Under the pieces are notes generated by a model, which saw only the letters and a list, made by a program, of their open reading frames with translations, was not told the origin of the DNA and did not search any database. A stretch of 64,000 nt of DNA from Pseudomonadota bacterium (lineage in GTDB: Bacteria > Pseudomonadota > Gammaproteobacteria > Steroidobacterales > Steroidobacteraceae), in contig JAEWBG010000060.1 in assembly GCA_023391335.1 (NCBI GenBank), positions 24,839-88,838 of the forward strand, written 5' to 3'. The position numbers were made by a program, and so were the translations under genes. Below, in pieces: positions 44,701 to 52,524 of this stretch (position 1 is the first letter of the stretch; every line of letters starts with the position of its first letter).

Positions 44701-47700
44701 ATCCACGACCATCACCTACTACCCGGAAACAGGACTCCCGCACACGATTACCGATCCGAATGCCCTGACAACGACGCTCGGTTACGACGGCTTCGGACGT
44801 TTGACGAGCCGCATTGCGCGCGATCAAACGTCTGAGACGATCGAGTACAGGAATTGCGCCTCGGACGTGGGTTGTCTAGACAGTAATCACGTTCTTACTG
44901 TTCTGAAATCTGAACAGGACGGCAGTTGGCAGCGCATCTATTTCGACAAGTTCGAACGCCCGCTAGTGACTCGCTCGTCGCAGCTAAACGGCTATGCACA
45001 ATGGAATCAGGTCGGCTACGACAATCTTGGCCGCCTCACACAATCGAGCATTCCATGTCTGACGACCAGTCCGACATCGAGCTGTGTCACAGCGTGGAAC
45101 AGTCTCGAGTATGACTTGCTTGGCAGAATGACTAAGAGTTCGCGACCGGCCAACGAAAATGAACTCACTCGGCCGATCACGACCACGGTGACGTATGCCG
45201 GGCTCACGAGCACGATCACCGATCCGCTCAATCGCACCAGCAGCCAACAGGTCAACATCACCGGTCAACTAATTAAGTCGACCGATGCAAATGGGTACTA
45301 CCAGGACTTTAGCTACGACAGTGCAGGTAGCCTGATCCAAGTCAGAGAGAAGGATCAGACCGGACGCTCCCCAGGGCCGGATCCCGATCCGGTGCTGTTC
45401 TCTGCCTCATATGTGTATGGCGCAGGCGCCTTTCAGATATCCAGTCATGATCGTGCCCTAGGTACTCGCACACGCTGGTATGACGGGCTAGGTGAATTGC
45501 GTCGCTGGCGCGACGCCAAGAACCAAGACTTTTTTGCCGACTACGACTCCCTGTCGCGCTTAGTGTCACGAAGTGAGCCCGATACGCAGACGAACTATGT
45601 GTGGGGCAACAATGCCTCAGCTCATGATATTGGTCAGCTCGCCTCAATGTCCTCCACCAGCGGCGGCGAGACCTATGCCGAAACGTTCTTGTATGACGGC
45701 TATGCACGCCTGCATCGGCAGAGCATCACCTTGCCGGGCGATGCGACCACGTATGCCTACGATTTTGACTACGATCCGACGCTAGGCGTGCTGAGCACGA
45801 TCACGTATCCGAGCAGCACTTCGCTGTATCGTTTGTCAGTCAAGTACAACACCACGAGCGGCATCTTAACGAGCATCACGGACGCAACCGACGGGACCGC
45901 GTACTGGCAATTGGACCAATCCGTCGGCGGCATGAATGCGTTCGGTCAGATCACAAACGATAAGCTCGGCGCGGGTATCGTTCGCGCGCGGAGCTTCGAC
46001 GCCGTCACGGGCGCGTTGGAGAAAATCACGGCTGGACCTGCCGCCAATCCAATTGCGCTGCAGAATGCTTCTATCAGCTACGACGATCTGGGCAATGCCA
46101 CACAGCGCCAGAACAACCTCGGCAGTCTACCCGCCAGCCTCACTGAAACCTTTCACTACGGCGGCGGTACGAACAGCGATCAACTGGATCGTTTGACGAG
46201 CGTGGATCTCACCGACGGATCGACACCTTCAACTCCACTCAGCCAAACCTTCTACGAAACCGGCGACCTCAAACACCGCGAAGACCTCGGCGGTACCTCT
46301 ATTCCCGTCGACATGACCATCGGCTGGACCAGCTACAACTATCCCAAGAGCATCACCGCTCCCTGGCTGAATGAATCCGCCACCTTCTCCTATGGTCCGA
46401 ATCGAGATCGTTGGCGCATGGTGTACAGCCAAGGCGGCAACGGCGAGACCACCTATTACTTGGGTGGGCTGATGGAGAAGGTGGTGAATGGATCCTCCAT
46501 CGAGTTCCGGCACTACGTCGCCGGCCCCGAGGACATAATCGCGCTGTACACGCGAGCAAGTAACGGAACGAACACGCTGAGCTACTTGTTGGGGGATCAA
46601 CAGGGAAGCATTGACACGATCGCCAGCTCTGCGGGTGCGGCACTCGTCAATGAATCCTTCAGCGCATATGGATTGCGCAGAGATCCGAGTGACTGGAGTG
46701 GCGTGCCAACGAACTCCGGCGACTCACTTACTCGTCAGGGCTACACCTTCCAAACCGTGCTCGGCAAGATGGGCCTCAATCACATGAATGGCCGCGTGCA
46801 AGATACGGTGAGCGGGACGTTCCTATCGCCGGATCCGTTCGTCAGTGAGCCTGGCAACACGCAGAGCTGGAATCGTTATGCGTACACGTATCACAACCCG
46901 ATGTCGTATGTGGATCCGAGTGGGTTCATCCCGTGGGCCAACAACGATGGTCCAACGGATAATCCAAATGGACCGGATTGGGATGTGTGCTCACTTATTC
47001 CGGGCATCTGTGATGGAGGGCATCACCCTGCACTCCCGAGCTGTGCGTATCTCGGCGAGTGCGTCAGTACGCCGCGAAATCTTGGGCCGTATGTGGCCCC
47101 GCAAACGTACGACACAGGTAAAGATTGGCGTGGGGTGGCGGTGGTGGCGGAGGGGCCGGAGCAGAGTTTTGCGTGGAAGTTATTCGCGCTTAACTTCTTT
47201 AAGTGCATGGCCAATGATGGATTAGCGCAGTTCCGCTGTACACCAGAGCAATGGAGGAGTGCAGCGAAGGATTATGCGTTGGTGTACGCGTTGCCAGGTG
47301 GCATGAGGGGCCTGGGTGGCACCATGGCGGAGGTCCTGCAAGCAGGGCAAGTTGCAGCCGCTTCAAGAAGTGCCGTGTGGGCGCTTGGAGCGTTCCAGCG
47401 AGGGCGAGTGATTGAACAGGCACTCGGATCGAATCTTCCCAGCAACTTTCCTGTCATTGATAAGTTTGTTCGTGGTATCGCTACAAGCATTAAATCGTTG
47501 GATACGGCCGCAGCCTCCTATCAAGATGCCGCGGCGCTAACGCGTACGCTCAACGGCTATGTCGATGATCTAGCGGCCTTCGCCGGGAGAACTTGGGCTG
47601 GCGTGAGCATTCCTGGTTCATCTATCGTAGGAAAGGAGTTGATTTTGGCGATACCAAGCTCGGTAATGACAGCAGCACAACAAGCTGCTATCCAGGCGGC

Positions 47701-47752
47701 AGTTCAGCGTGCAGCTAGTATGGGTGTCAATCTGGTTATTAAGGTGCTTTGA
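41720..47752 (+). CDS. SpvB/VCBS/RHS-repeat protein with C-terminal nuclease-like toxin
   Basis: 2010 residues from ATG 41,720 (signal peptide MRAGLFASALMLGLSVSAQL), preceded by GGAG. Residues ~28-305 are an SpvB/TcdB-type N-domain (YTIPIWVPPGPRGVQPSLAL). FG-GAP/VCBS motifs follow near 333, 504, 599 and 646 (DLDGDGYEDL, DWDGDGRTDL). YD repeats run ~930-1700. The core ends in the RHS junction NPMSYVDPSGF at ~1733, matching PxxxxDPxG. The last ~277 residues are the variable tip: a linker (NDGPTDNPNGPDWDVCSLIP), a helical stretch, then a domain with RGRVIEQALG, PVIDKF and ATSIKSLD. The spaced Glu, Asp and Ile-Lys fit a PD-(D/E)xK nuclease of the CdiA-CT/endonuclease-toxin type. It likely poisons competing cells. 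A neighbouring 5'-overlapping gene is the immunity candidate. Confidence 0.88.
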   Translation: MRAGLFASALMLGLSVSAQLHAAAGRTEGVFDVSAEGAATYTIPIWVPPGPRGVQPSLALTYSSLGRNGSLGVGWSLAGVSSIERCTQVYGIDSGTSPVTMTNSDRYCLGTNRLRLLSGSYGAANSTYAKEVDDFSVLTASASSQGSGPQSFTLLAKDGTTYEYGTIPTARVTFSSNGTVLRWMLNKVRDRDGNSYTIDYQQSDGAAEPTTFSWSPTTANGSTYRYTAVLSYVDKPNNKDWSTWYVAGNKGIRKKRLSSISIRSQGSQVRAYVLGYDSGPLTGFSRLTSIKECTNDAASTCLQPTTISYQAGRGLDATARYVSVGAGATIIGSADFDGDRKQDLIVTVGSSWYVLFGDNGGFSSPVPVTGLTGSFGSTVDYDNFLPGDRAAFIANVGGVLYTYSASGRSFPGGVSTGISHPTGSVPTGVGGALYWFAPETSTGTNRLNIRNNITPVGNANPVFSSTISGQGNSIGPNVYINGETYHVRLGATQLISNRGLERRDLDGDGYEDLYAAIGVDYCSSPNYCYPFNTYTALLRYGGLDVDDPSKWTVYSGYSIPAAIYFNDDYCSDAAGVAVSPCSKAANAPITQSHTGFWMDWDGDGRTDLAWNNGGTIAIDASTGDGFATWVSNTSIPYNDSYRILDLDGDGMDDIAIVDGSSIRYYTHSASTTTYLTQAPDLVSSVTDGLGNTYSVDYVSTAHSNLQIGSAIATTAKARTVVAVAHSPDGIGSSYTKTYTYVGPREDKTRGTFLGFEERDVRDSRKNLLTKTYYRQAFPRTGWVWKTEVYRDETTLLSKTESADDVYPLSSTTFAERYFPYVTSTTSEVYEPQGTATLIQRKTVDFSNYDFTTGNIGTITTTLADNNTNEKWTSAVTMEYAPKASGCFDLPSRIKEELDRVLPDQPVVTRTVSFTKDGSYCRQKTQTIEPDSNQYRVTTTYGYDSFGNVNSVAIDALEPSASNPSTYQPMATRTSSVYWGSAGVAPETITNALNQSTTITYYPETGLPHTITDPNALTTTLGYDGFGRLTSRIARDQTSETIEYRNCASDVGCLDSNHVLTVLKSEQDGSWQRIYFDKFERPLVTRSSQLNGYAQWNQVGYDNLGRLTQSSIPCLTTSPTSSCVTAWNSLEYDLLGRMTKSSRPANENELTRPITTTVTYAGLTSTITDPLNRTSSQQVNITGQLIKSTDANGYYQDFSYDSAGSLIQVREKDQTGRSPGPDPDPVLFSASYVYGAGAFQISSHDRALGTRTRWYDGLGELRRWRDAKNQDFFADYDSLSRLVSRSEPDTQTNYVWGNNASAHDIGQLASMSSTSGGETYAETFLYDGYARLHRQSITLPGDATTYAYDFDYDPTLGVLSTITYPSSTSLYRLSVKYNTTSGILTSITDATDGTAYWQLDQSVGGMNAFGQITNDKLGAGIVRARSFDAVTGALEKITAGPAANPIALQNASISYDDLGNATQRQNNLGSLPASLTETFHYGGGTNSDQLDRLTSVDLTDGSTPSTPLSQTFYETGDLKHREDLGGTSIPVDMTIGWTSYNYPKSITAPWLNESATFSYGPNRDRWRMVYSQGGNGETTYYLGGLMEKVVNGSSIEFRHYVAGPEDIIALYTRASNGTNTLSYLLGDQQGSIDTIASSAGAALVNESFSAYGLRRDPSDWSGVPTNSGDSLTRQGYTFQTVLGKMGLNHMNGRVQDTVSGTFLSPDPFVSEPGNTQSWNRYAYTYHNPMSYVDPSGFIPWANNDGPTDNPNGPDWDVCSLIPGICDGGHHPALPSCAYLGECVSTPRNLGPYVAPQTYDTGKDWRGVAVVAEGPEQSFAWKLFALNFFKCMANDGLAQFRCTPEQWRSAAKDYALVYALPGGMRGLGGTMAEVLQAGQVAAASRSAVWALGAFQRGRVIEQALGSNLPSNFPVIDKFVRGIATSIKSLDTAAASYQDAAALTRTLNGYVDDLAAFAGRTWAGVSIPGSSIVGKELILAIPSSVMTAAQQAAIQAAVQRAASMGVNLVIKVL

Positions 47753-48198
47753 TGGGCGCAGCGTCACACATGTGGCATTTTTATATCCGGAAGGGAATGG
47801 CGTATCTCCCTACCATTGCACGGACAGAAGCCGGTTTTTTCCTGGATATCGAACCGGTCGTCGTACTTCAGGCTGACCGCCGCGGAGACTTAATCCGTGC
47901 ACTTGGGCAATCGATCGCCTCAGGGAACGTCAGTGCGCTCACTCCGAAGAGAGGTGCATACGGAACTCCAGCAATACTAAAGGCCGCCAGTATCAAAACA
48001 TGGGCGACGTTCGAGAGAGGTGCACGATGTTATACGGTCTATCGCACTGATTCAGGATACGAGATACCGACGATGGAGCATCGTGCCGAAGGATGGGTAG
48101 AGAATGCGGAGAAGACAAAGAGGCTTCCGCTATCATCGCATCCCGATGACGTAGCGCGCGTACTTGTTGATGACGCGTGTGCTTCCCAGGGTGGATGA
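47752..48198 (+). CDS. Probable immunity protein to the RHS toxin
   Basis: A 148-residue cytoplasmic protein whose ATG shares a base with the RHS stop (TGATG), the standard place for an immunity gene. No signal peptide. It is alpha/beta with strands such as YLPTIARTEAGFFLDIEPVV and ERGARCYTVYRTDSGYEI; I recall similar proteins next to CdiA-type nuclease tips but cannot name a family. Inferred role: bind and block the C-terminal nuclease of the adjoining RHS protein. The following 190 bases contain no gene. Confidence 0.75.
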   Translation: MGAASHMWHFYIRKGMAYLPTIARTEAGFFLDIEPVVVLQADRRGDLIRALGQSIASGNVSALTPKRGAYGTPAILKAASIKTWATFERGARCYTVYRTDSGYEIPTMEHRAEGWVENAEKTKRLPLSSHPDDVARVLVDDACASQGG

Positions 48199-48387
48199 TC
48201 GCTCCCGAGCGCGTTCGACCCATGTGACAACCGGAGATCGCGACGGTGCCGGTGCAAACATTTGAACATTCCTTCGCGGTGGGAATGGTGCCGGGTTTGA
48301 CTTATTGGACATACACATCGAAACGCATTGATCCGCACCGAGCCAGCATCGCTAATCTCGTGCAGATTCTCTGTTGGAGCAGCATGG

Positions 48388-48692
48388 ATGCCTCGCCCTC
48401 CGCGTTCATATTCCTGGCGCGTACTATCACGTCATTCTGCGCGGCAATCATCGCGAAGCGTTGTTCGATCATCCGGCTGATCGGCAAAAGCTCAACGACA
48501 TCATTTCCGACGTACTGACTCGTACAGCTGCTCGCATTCATGCCTTTTGTTGGATGACCAATCATCTGCATGGCTTGATTCAAACGGCGGATCGTCCGCT
48601 GGGCAAAACCATGCAGCGTGTTGCCGTTTCGCTATTCCCACTATCGCCATCGATCGCTTCGCACCGCGGCCATTTTTTTGAGTGCTCAACGG
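48388..48692 (+). pseudogene. REP-associated tyrosine transposase (IS200-like) remnant
   Basis: The translated pieces match the N-terminal half of a RAYT: MPRPPR at 48,388, then after a frameshift VHIPGAYYHVILRGNHREAL, and FCWMTNHLHGLIQTADRPLG carrying the HUH His pair (HLH). A further shift gives RYSHYRHRSLRTA, and back-shift GHFFE. At least three frame changes and loss of the C-terminal half with the catalytic Tyr helix mean it is dead. It is truncated by the RHS-linker copy at 48,715. Confidence 0.8.
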
Positions 48693-48714
48693 CGCCGGGT
48701 TTCGGTATTTCGAT

Positions 48715-48817
48715 AACGATGGTCCAACGGATAATCCAAATGGACCGGATTGGGATGTGTGCTCACTTATTCCGGGCATCTGCGATGGTGGGCATCACCC
48801 TGCATTCCCGAGCTGTC
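48715..48817 (+). pseudogene. Orphan copy of the RHS toxin-linker region
   Basis: 103 bases match 46,943-47,045 of the RHS gene without gaps and with three visible mismatches. They encode NDGPTDNPNGPDWDVCSLIP and the following GGHHPAFPSC stretch, the start of the variable tip just after the DPSGF junction. The copy sits in the same strand 1,772 bases downstream and is followed by an IS21 end, so the rest of the old tip has been lost. It resembles an orphan rhs-CT cassette remnant. Confidence 0.85.
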
Positions 48818-48835
48818 TGTATTGCGTATTCCGCC

Positions 48836-49096
48836 TGATGCCGGCCACTGATTCCGCCGCATGGGCGCCACCCATTCCACGCCATGGCGGCCGGGTATTC
48901 CGCGGCATGGCGGCCACCCCCCTGTTGGTCTTGATGAGGTGATTGCCAGCTGCGGCTGAGTGCCGGGGTAACCATCGCTATCGTGCGTCCTTTTTATTCG
49001 AAGAGGACGAGAGTCGATGGCGCAAGAGAGGTTATCCATGCGGAAGATTCGCGAACTGCTGCGGCTGAAGTTCGATCTGCGACTGAGCAGGAATTG
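48836..49096 (+). mobile_element. IS21-family left end with 5' fragment of istA
   Basis: The element begins TGATGCCGGCCACTGATTCC and carries three 23-base-spaced direct repeats with core ATTCCGCCGCATGG (48,851), ATTCCACGCCATGG (48,874) and ATTCCGCGGCATGG (48,897). Multiple terminal transposase sites of this kind are typical of IS21 ends. At 49,017 an ATG opens MAQERLSMRKIRELLRLKFD, the signature start of IstA, but the frame is cut after LRLS by REP sequence and stops soon after. Everything else (DDE domain, istB, right end) is missing. Confidence 0.8.
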
Positions 49097-49201
49097 GACA
49101 CCCACGAATTCGATATGAGTTCTTCCTCGATCATCGAGGCGTCAGGTCATTTGGTGGGTGTCCAAAAATAGGATGTTTCAGTTCAATTTCATGGGTGTCC
49201 A
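49094..49201. repeat. GGAC-type REP palindrome pair plus solo copy
   Basis: TTGGACACCCAC (49,094-49,105) and GTGGGTGTCCAA (49,154-49,165) are perfect 12-base inverses flanking ~48 bases; another TGGGTGTCC lies at 49,193. The motif equals that of the clusters at 7.3 and 63.2 kb. It replaces the middle of the istA fragment. Confidence 0.7.
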
Positions 49202-49289
49202 GAAAAGAGGGCTGCATTTCCATTTGGCATCGGCGCTCGGTCCTTTCGGCGCTCGCACCGACATGATCCACAACTGGTCGGGAACCGGG

Positions 49290-49955
49290 TCACGGCATCT
49301 TGAGATCGGGATAGAGCCTGGCAACGCACGCAGGACAGATGCCGTGAGAGAACTTCACCTCGCTGCGTTCTGAGACGTACTCCTCCAAGGAGTGCCACTG
49401 TCCTTTGTCATCGCGTATTGCTTTGCATGACGAACAGATCGGCAATAGACCGCGCAGTGTTCGCACTTCGGCCAATGCCTCATCGCGTTCGCGCAGCACG
49501 CGTTCAAGTGCTGCTTCGCGTTCGCGCAACATGGTGACATCGGCCACGTGCACCCAAAACCCTAACGTCACGCCATCGACCACATCCGGCGTGTACGTGG
49601 CGATGCTGTCTCTGAATCCACCCTGCGGTAACGGAATGCGCCTTTCGAACACCTGCCTCTCTCCGCGCAACGCGCCGAGGATATAGCGGTGATTCTTTTC
49701 GTAGAGATCGCCGAGGAGTTCTTTCATCGTCATCCCGAGCATCTCCTTTGGCGTTCTGCCGAACCACTCCCGATACGCATCGTTCGAAAACACGCAGCGT
49801 TGATCTTTGTCCCAGTAGGCGACCATGGCGGAGATGTGATTCACGGCCTTGAGCGCGATTTCGCTAGCTCGAGGATGAGGAGAGGACGGAGCTTGGTTGA
49901 GCGCAAGCGAATCGCTCGGTTCGTGGTTCGCGTCCGCTTGCTGTTCGAGTTTCAT
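49290..49955 (-). CDS. PAS-domain signalling protein with Cys-rich C-terminal motif
   Basis: A 221-residue protein started at ATG 49,955. A PAS domain of the PAS_4 type occupies ~35-150 (VAYWDKDQRCVFSNDAYREW, GRTPKEMLGMTMKELLG). A coiled coil follows at ~155-180 (EAALERVLRERDEALAEVRT). The C-terminal module LPICSSCKAIRDDKGQWHSL, with later HGICPACVARLYP, is widespread at the ends of PAS and receiver proteins and has four Cys that may bind metal. There is no kinase or cyclase domain, so it must act through protein contacts. It lies 8 bases after the frame-corrected end of the receiver gene, suggesting a two-gene signalling unit. Confidence 0.85.
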   Translation of the reverse strand: MKLEQQADANHEPSDSLALNQAPSSPHPRASEIALKAVNHISAMVAYWDKDQRCVFSNDAYREWFGRTPKEMLGMTMKELLGDLYEKNHRYILGALRGERQVFERRIPLPQGGFRDSIATYTPDVVDGVTLGFWVHVADVTMLREREAALERVLRERDEALAEVRTLRGLLPICSSCKAIRDDKGQWHSLEEYVSERSEVKFSHGICPACVARLYPDLKMP

Positions 49956-49962
49956 TGAAGCT

Positions 49963-50383
49963 TTACTCAGTCGCTGCGGGCTCAATAGCTAACCTCGACA
50001 ACAGCCGAGCTATAGCTTGCGCCATGTCTTCGGCGCGATTGGGTTTCTCAATCACTTCGCGAACGTCTAGGGCCGCAGCCCTTATCCCGAAGATCCCGCG
50101 TGACATACCCCGAAATGATGGCAACCGGTAAGTCCGGGCGCAGTCGCATGGCTTCTCGTGCTACGTCGAGGCCGGACGGCCCAAGCATATTCTGATCTGT
50201 CACAACCAAATCGAAGGCGGACGGATCTGCCTGCAGCGCAGCCAGCGCCTGGTCCGATTCCATGTACCCGCTGACTTCGTATCCAAGGCGCTCGAGAAAC
50301 CACGTCGCGAGCATCACCATGGACTCTTCATCGTCGATAAAGAGGATTCGTCGACGATTGAGTTGAGGGACCTTTGCGATCAC
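49963..50383 (-). pseudogene. Receiver-domain response regulator broken by a +1 frameshift
   Basis: The frame from GTG 50,383 gives a good receiver start: RILFIDDEESMVMLATWFL, phosphoacceptor Asp in LVVTDQNMLGPSGL, IISGYVTRDLRDKG. It then turns to CGPRRSRSD and stops at 50,048. Removing one base from the CCC run at 50,079-50,081 restores AAALDVREVIEKPNRAEDMA, including the conserved Lys-Pro, and runs to a stop at 49,963. As written, the switch lysine and last helix are missing. It may be a true inactivating mutation or a sequencing error. Confidence 0.8.
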
Positions 50384-50549
50384 TAGAACCTGCTCTGACG
50401 CGAGAAAAGGCTGATCGCCGCCCGCAGGAAAAGCATTACTCGCGCCGGTCCGGCCAGTAATGCGGAGAACACCTTAGGGCCTAAGGGATCTGCGAGGGAA
50501 AAGCCGCCGTATAGCGCCGATGCGGCGCCGTACATATTTAGAAGGACGC

Positions 50550-50762
50550 TCAATTCTCTTGCGATTCTTCCATCATCTGCTCGAAGTCGGGACTCGCAGA
50601 CATTTCGCATCGCTTGCGTTGTGCTTCGGACACGTCTACTACTGCGGCAGCTCTACCGACTCGAAAAACGAGCGCCTTCGCCGCGAGCCCGACCGCTTCG
50701 GTTCCGGGCGCATAAGCCGATACCACTGCGGCTTTGATCTTGGCGGCGCCAGGTCCCGACAC
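50550..50762 (-). CDS. Possible small protein, unknown
   Basis: A 70-residue frame from GTG 50,762 follows the zincin gene by 25 bases on the same strand. It has an Ala/Val-rich middle (AVGLAAKALVFRVGRAAAVV) and an acidic end MMEESQEN. No family recognised and no clear ribosome site; it may be a shadow. The remaining bases between 50,384 and 50,787 show nothing else. Confidence 0.25.
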   Translation of the reverse strand: MSGPGAAKIKAAVVSAYAPGTEAVGLAAKALVFRVGRAAAVVDVSEAQRKRCEMSASPDFEQMMEESQEN

Positions 50763-50787
50763 AATCTGACCAACTCTGGCAGCGCAC

Positions 50788-52143
50788 CTACGCTTTCCGC
50801 TTTGTCTTCTTCGACTTCTGCACAAGCTTCAGCAACGCATTCAGATCCTTTGCATCGCCGCCCTCGACGATGAATACGTCTTCGCCTTTCTGAACCAATC
50901 GAGAAGGTTCATGCGTATTGGCGTACTTGCTCTCGAGTAAGCGTTGATAGTCTTCGGCGAACTCACCTGCTTGGGCCTTCGAATCCCACGAGGTTCGCAC
51001 GATCATCATCGTTTCTTCGGAGTCTTTGCGTTTGAAAACGGCATAGCGATCGCCGTCCCAGCCCGCTGCTGCGGCTTCCGCATCGCTCGCGAGTCCCTGC
51101 TCCTTGAAAATGATTCGCCACCCGAATTCCCCAACGACATCACTGTTCAACAGATCCCAACCTTTGAGGGCGCGTACCCCAGCGAATGACGGAAATTGAA
51201 TTCGCGAGGGCGCTTCGCGATTCCGCCACTTCTCTGGATGAAGAATTTGTTCTGTCGATTGCGGCGGATACTCCGTGTACAGCTTCTCAACTTCGCTCCA
51301 TCCCTGTTCTTGCACACTGAAGACAAAGTTCATCCCTTTGAGATAGACGCCGAGCATCGATTCCATGATGAAAGAGGGAATTTTGTCTGAGGCGTCCAGC
51401 GCGTTTGCAGTATCGGTGCCCAGGGTCTCGGCGACATTCGGCAGCTTCATCATCGCTTTCAGTTGGTTCATGTCCATCTGACTCTGCATCGCGATCACGG
51501 GCTTCAACATGTCGCGCGACGGAGTCTGCTGAGCCATCTGCTTCACCATCCATAAGGTCATCATGTATGAAGCATCGCCTTCTACGACCGCCTGGCGTGC
51601 CGACATCTCATCGCTGTCCAGTGCTGGCCCGCTTTGGTCCGCTTTCATCGGCATGTATTTCTGAAGATCGAAATATTGATCCTGCAAGCCGTGATAGAGC
51701 TCGTGTGCGTACGTCATGTTCCGCAGCATCTCGGGCATGTTTGGCAGCAAGACGTAAAACTTTTGGGATTTCGGATCGTAGTAGGCCGCCAACTGCGAAC
51801 CCATCACCATCTTGGCAACGTCTTTCAGATTCGACAGCGGACCGCGATACAGGCCGAGCCGCTTCACAATCGCCCCATAATTTGCGTTCAACGCCTCGGG
51901 CAGCGATTCGCGCATGCGCTCATCCATATACTTCTGAAAGTCTTCTTGCGACTGCATCTCGGCGGGAACAGGATGCCTAAATGCGAGTCCGCGCAGGTCC
52001 GCGACGTCTTGCTGCAGTTTCAATGTGATGGCCTGCAGGTCCGGTTGAGCTGGGACCGGCGGAGGTGCATCGTCCGCGAAACTGGCTGAGCCAACAGATA
52101 AAAATGAAGCGGCGAAGACGCCGATAGTCCTGTTCTTCTTCAT
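50788..52143 (-). CDS. Exported predicted zincin metallopeptidase (HELYH)
   Basis: 451 residues from ATG 52,143 with a signal peptide (KKNRTIGVFAASFLSVGSAS). At ~155-175 is a zincin motif, MTYAHELYHGLQDQYFDLQK (HExxH), followed by a candidate third ligand Glu in AVVEGDASYMMTLWM about 45 residues later, a gluzincin-like spacing. The region before it, QLAAYYDPKSQKFYVLLPN, reads as an edge strand. The C-terminal half (GWRIIFKEQGLASDAEAAAA) holds no known domain. It may be a periplasmic protease or a non-catalytic relative. It ends in a Lys-rich tail (QKSKKTKRKA). No operon partner except the doubtful small frame downstream. Confidence 0.75.
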   Translation of the reverse strand: MKKNRTIGVFAASFLSVGSASFADDAPPPVPAQPDLQAITLKLQQDVADLRGLAFRHPVPAEMQSQEDFQKYMDERMRESLPEALNANYGAIVKRLGLYRGPLSNLKDVAKMVMGSQLAAYYDPKSQKFYVLLPNMPEMLRNMTYAHELYHGLQDQYFDLQKYMPMKADQSGPALDSDEMSARQAVVEGDASYMMTLWMVKQMAQQTPSRDMLKPVIAMQSQMDMNQLKAMMKLPNVAETLGTDTANALDASDKIPSFIMESMLGVYLKGMNFVFSVQEQGWSEVEKLYTEYPPQSTEQILHPEKWRNREAPSRIQFPSFAGVRALKGWDLLNSDVVGEFGWRIIFKEQGLASDAEAAAAGWDGDRYAVFKRKDSEETMMIVRTSWDSKAQAGEFAEDYQRLLESKYANTHEPSRLVQKGEDVFIVEGGDAKDLNALLKLVQKSKKTKRKA

Positions 52144-52524
52144 TGTCCAAGTCCTAATGCGCGCTGAGTACGCAGCAACATGGTAGCGGATGCGGATGAT
52201 GGGGTGAGGGGTCAATGCGAGCCGTATTCGCCAGAAGGCCAGGCCTGAGCCATCGCCATCGCCATCTCAAATGGCGGCATCCTCTTGGGCAAGCCTCTCC
52301 CCTGACCCAGCCAGTGCTTGCGCCCCTATGTCACATTCCCGTTGACACCCCAACCCTCATCATCATAGGTTCGCTGCAACAAATTACATCCGGGCACTCG
52401 ATTCGGAATCCACAGCGGGTTTGATATGGAAATCGGCAGGGGGACGGCCTCCAAATTTCTTGCGTGTGGGCCGCAAGGTCCGGGCGCCATTGGTGCATTC
52501 AATTCTCAATTTGAGCTTCGAATA

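Noticed and set aside
48682..48714. GFRYFD before the orphan RHS copy read as an RHS core end
   Set aside because: The present RHS gene has a different sequence at that point (DPSGFIPWAN), and these bases are better explained as the RAYT reading frame after GHFFE.
52215..52424. Small plus-strand frame before the lipoprotein gene
   Set aside because: Composition is His/Arg/Pro-rich without hydrophobic periodicity or ribosome site; no homology recognised.
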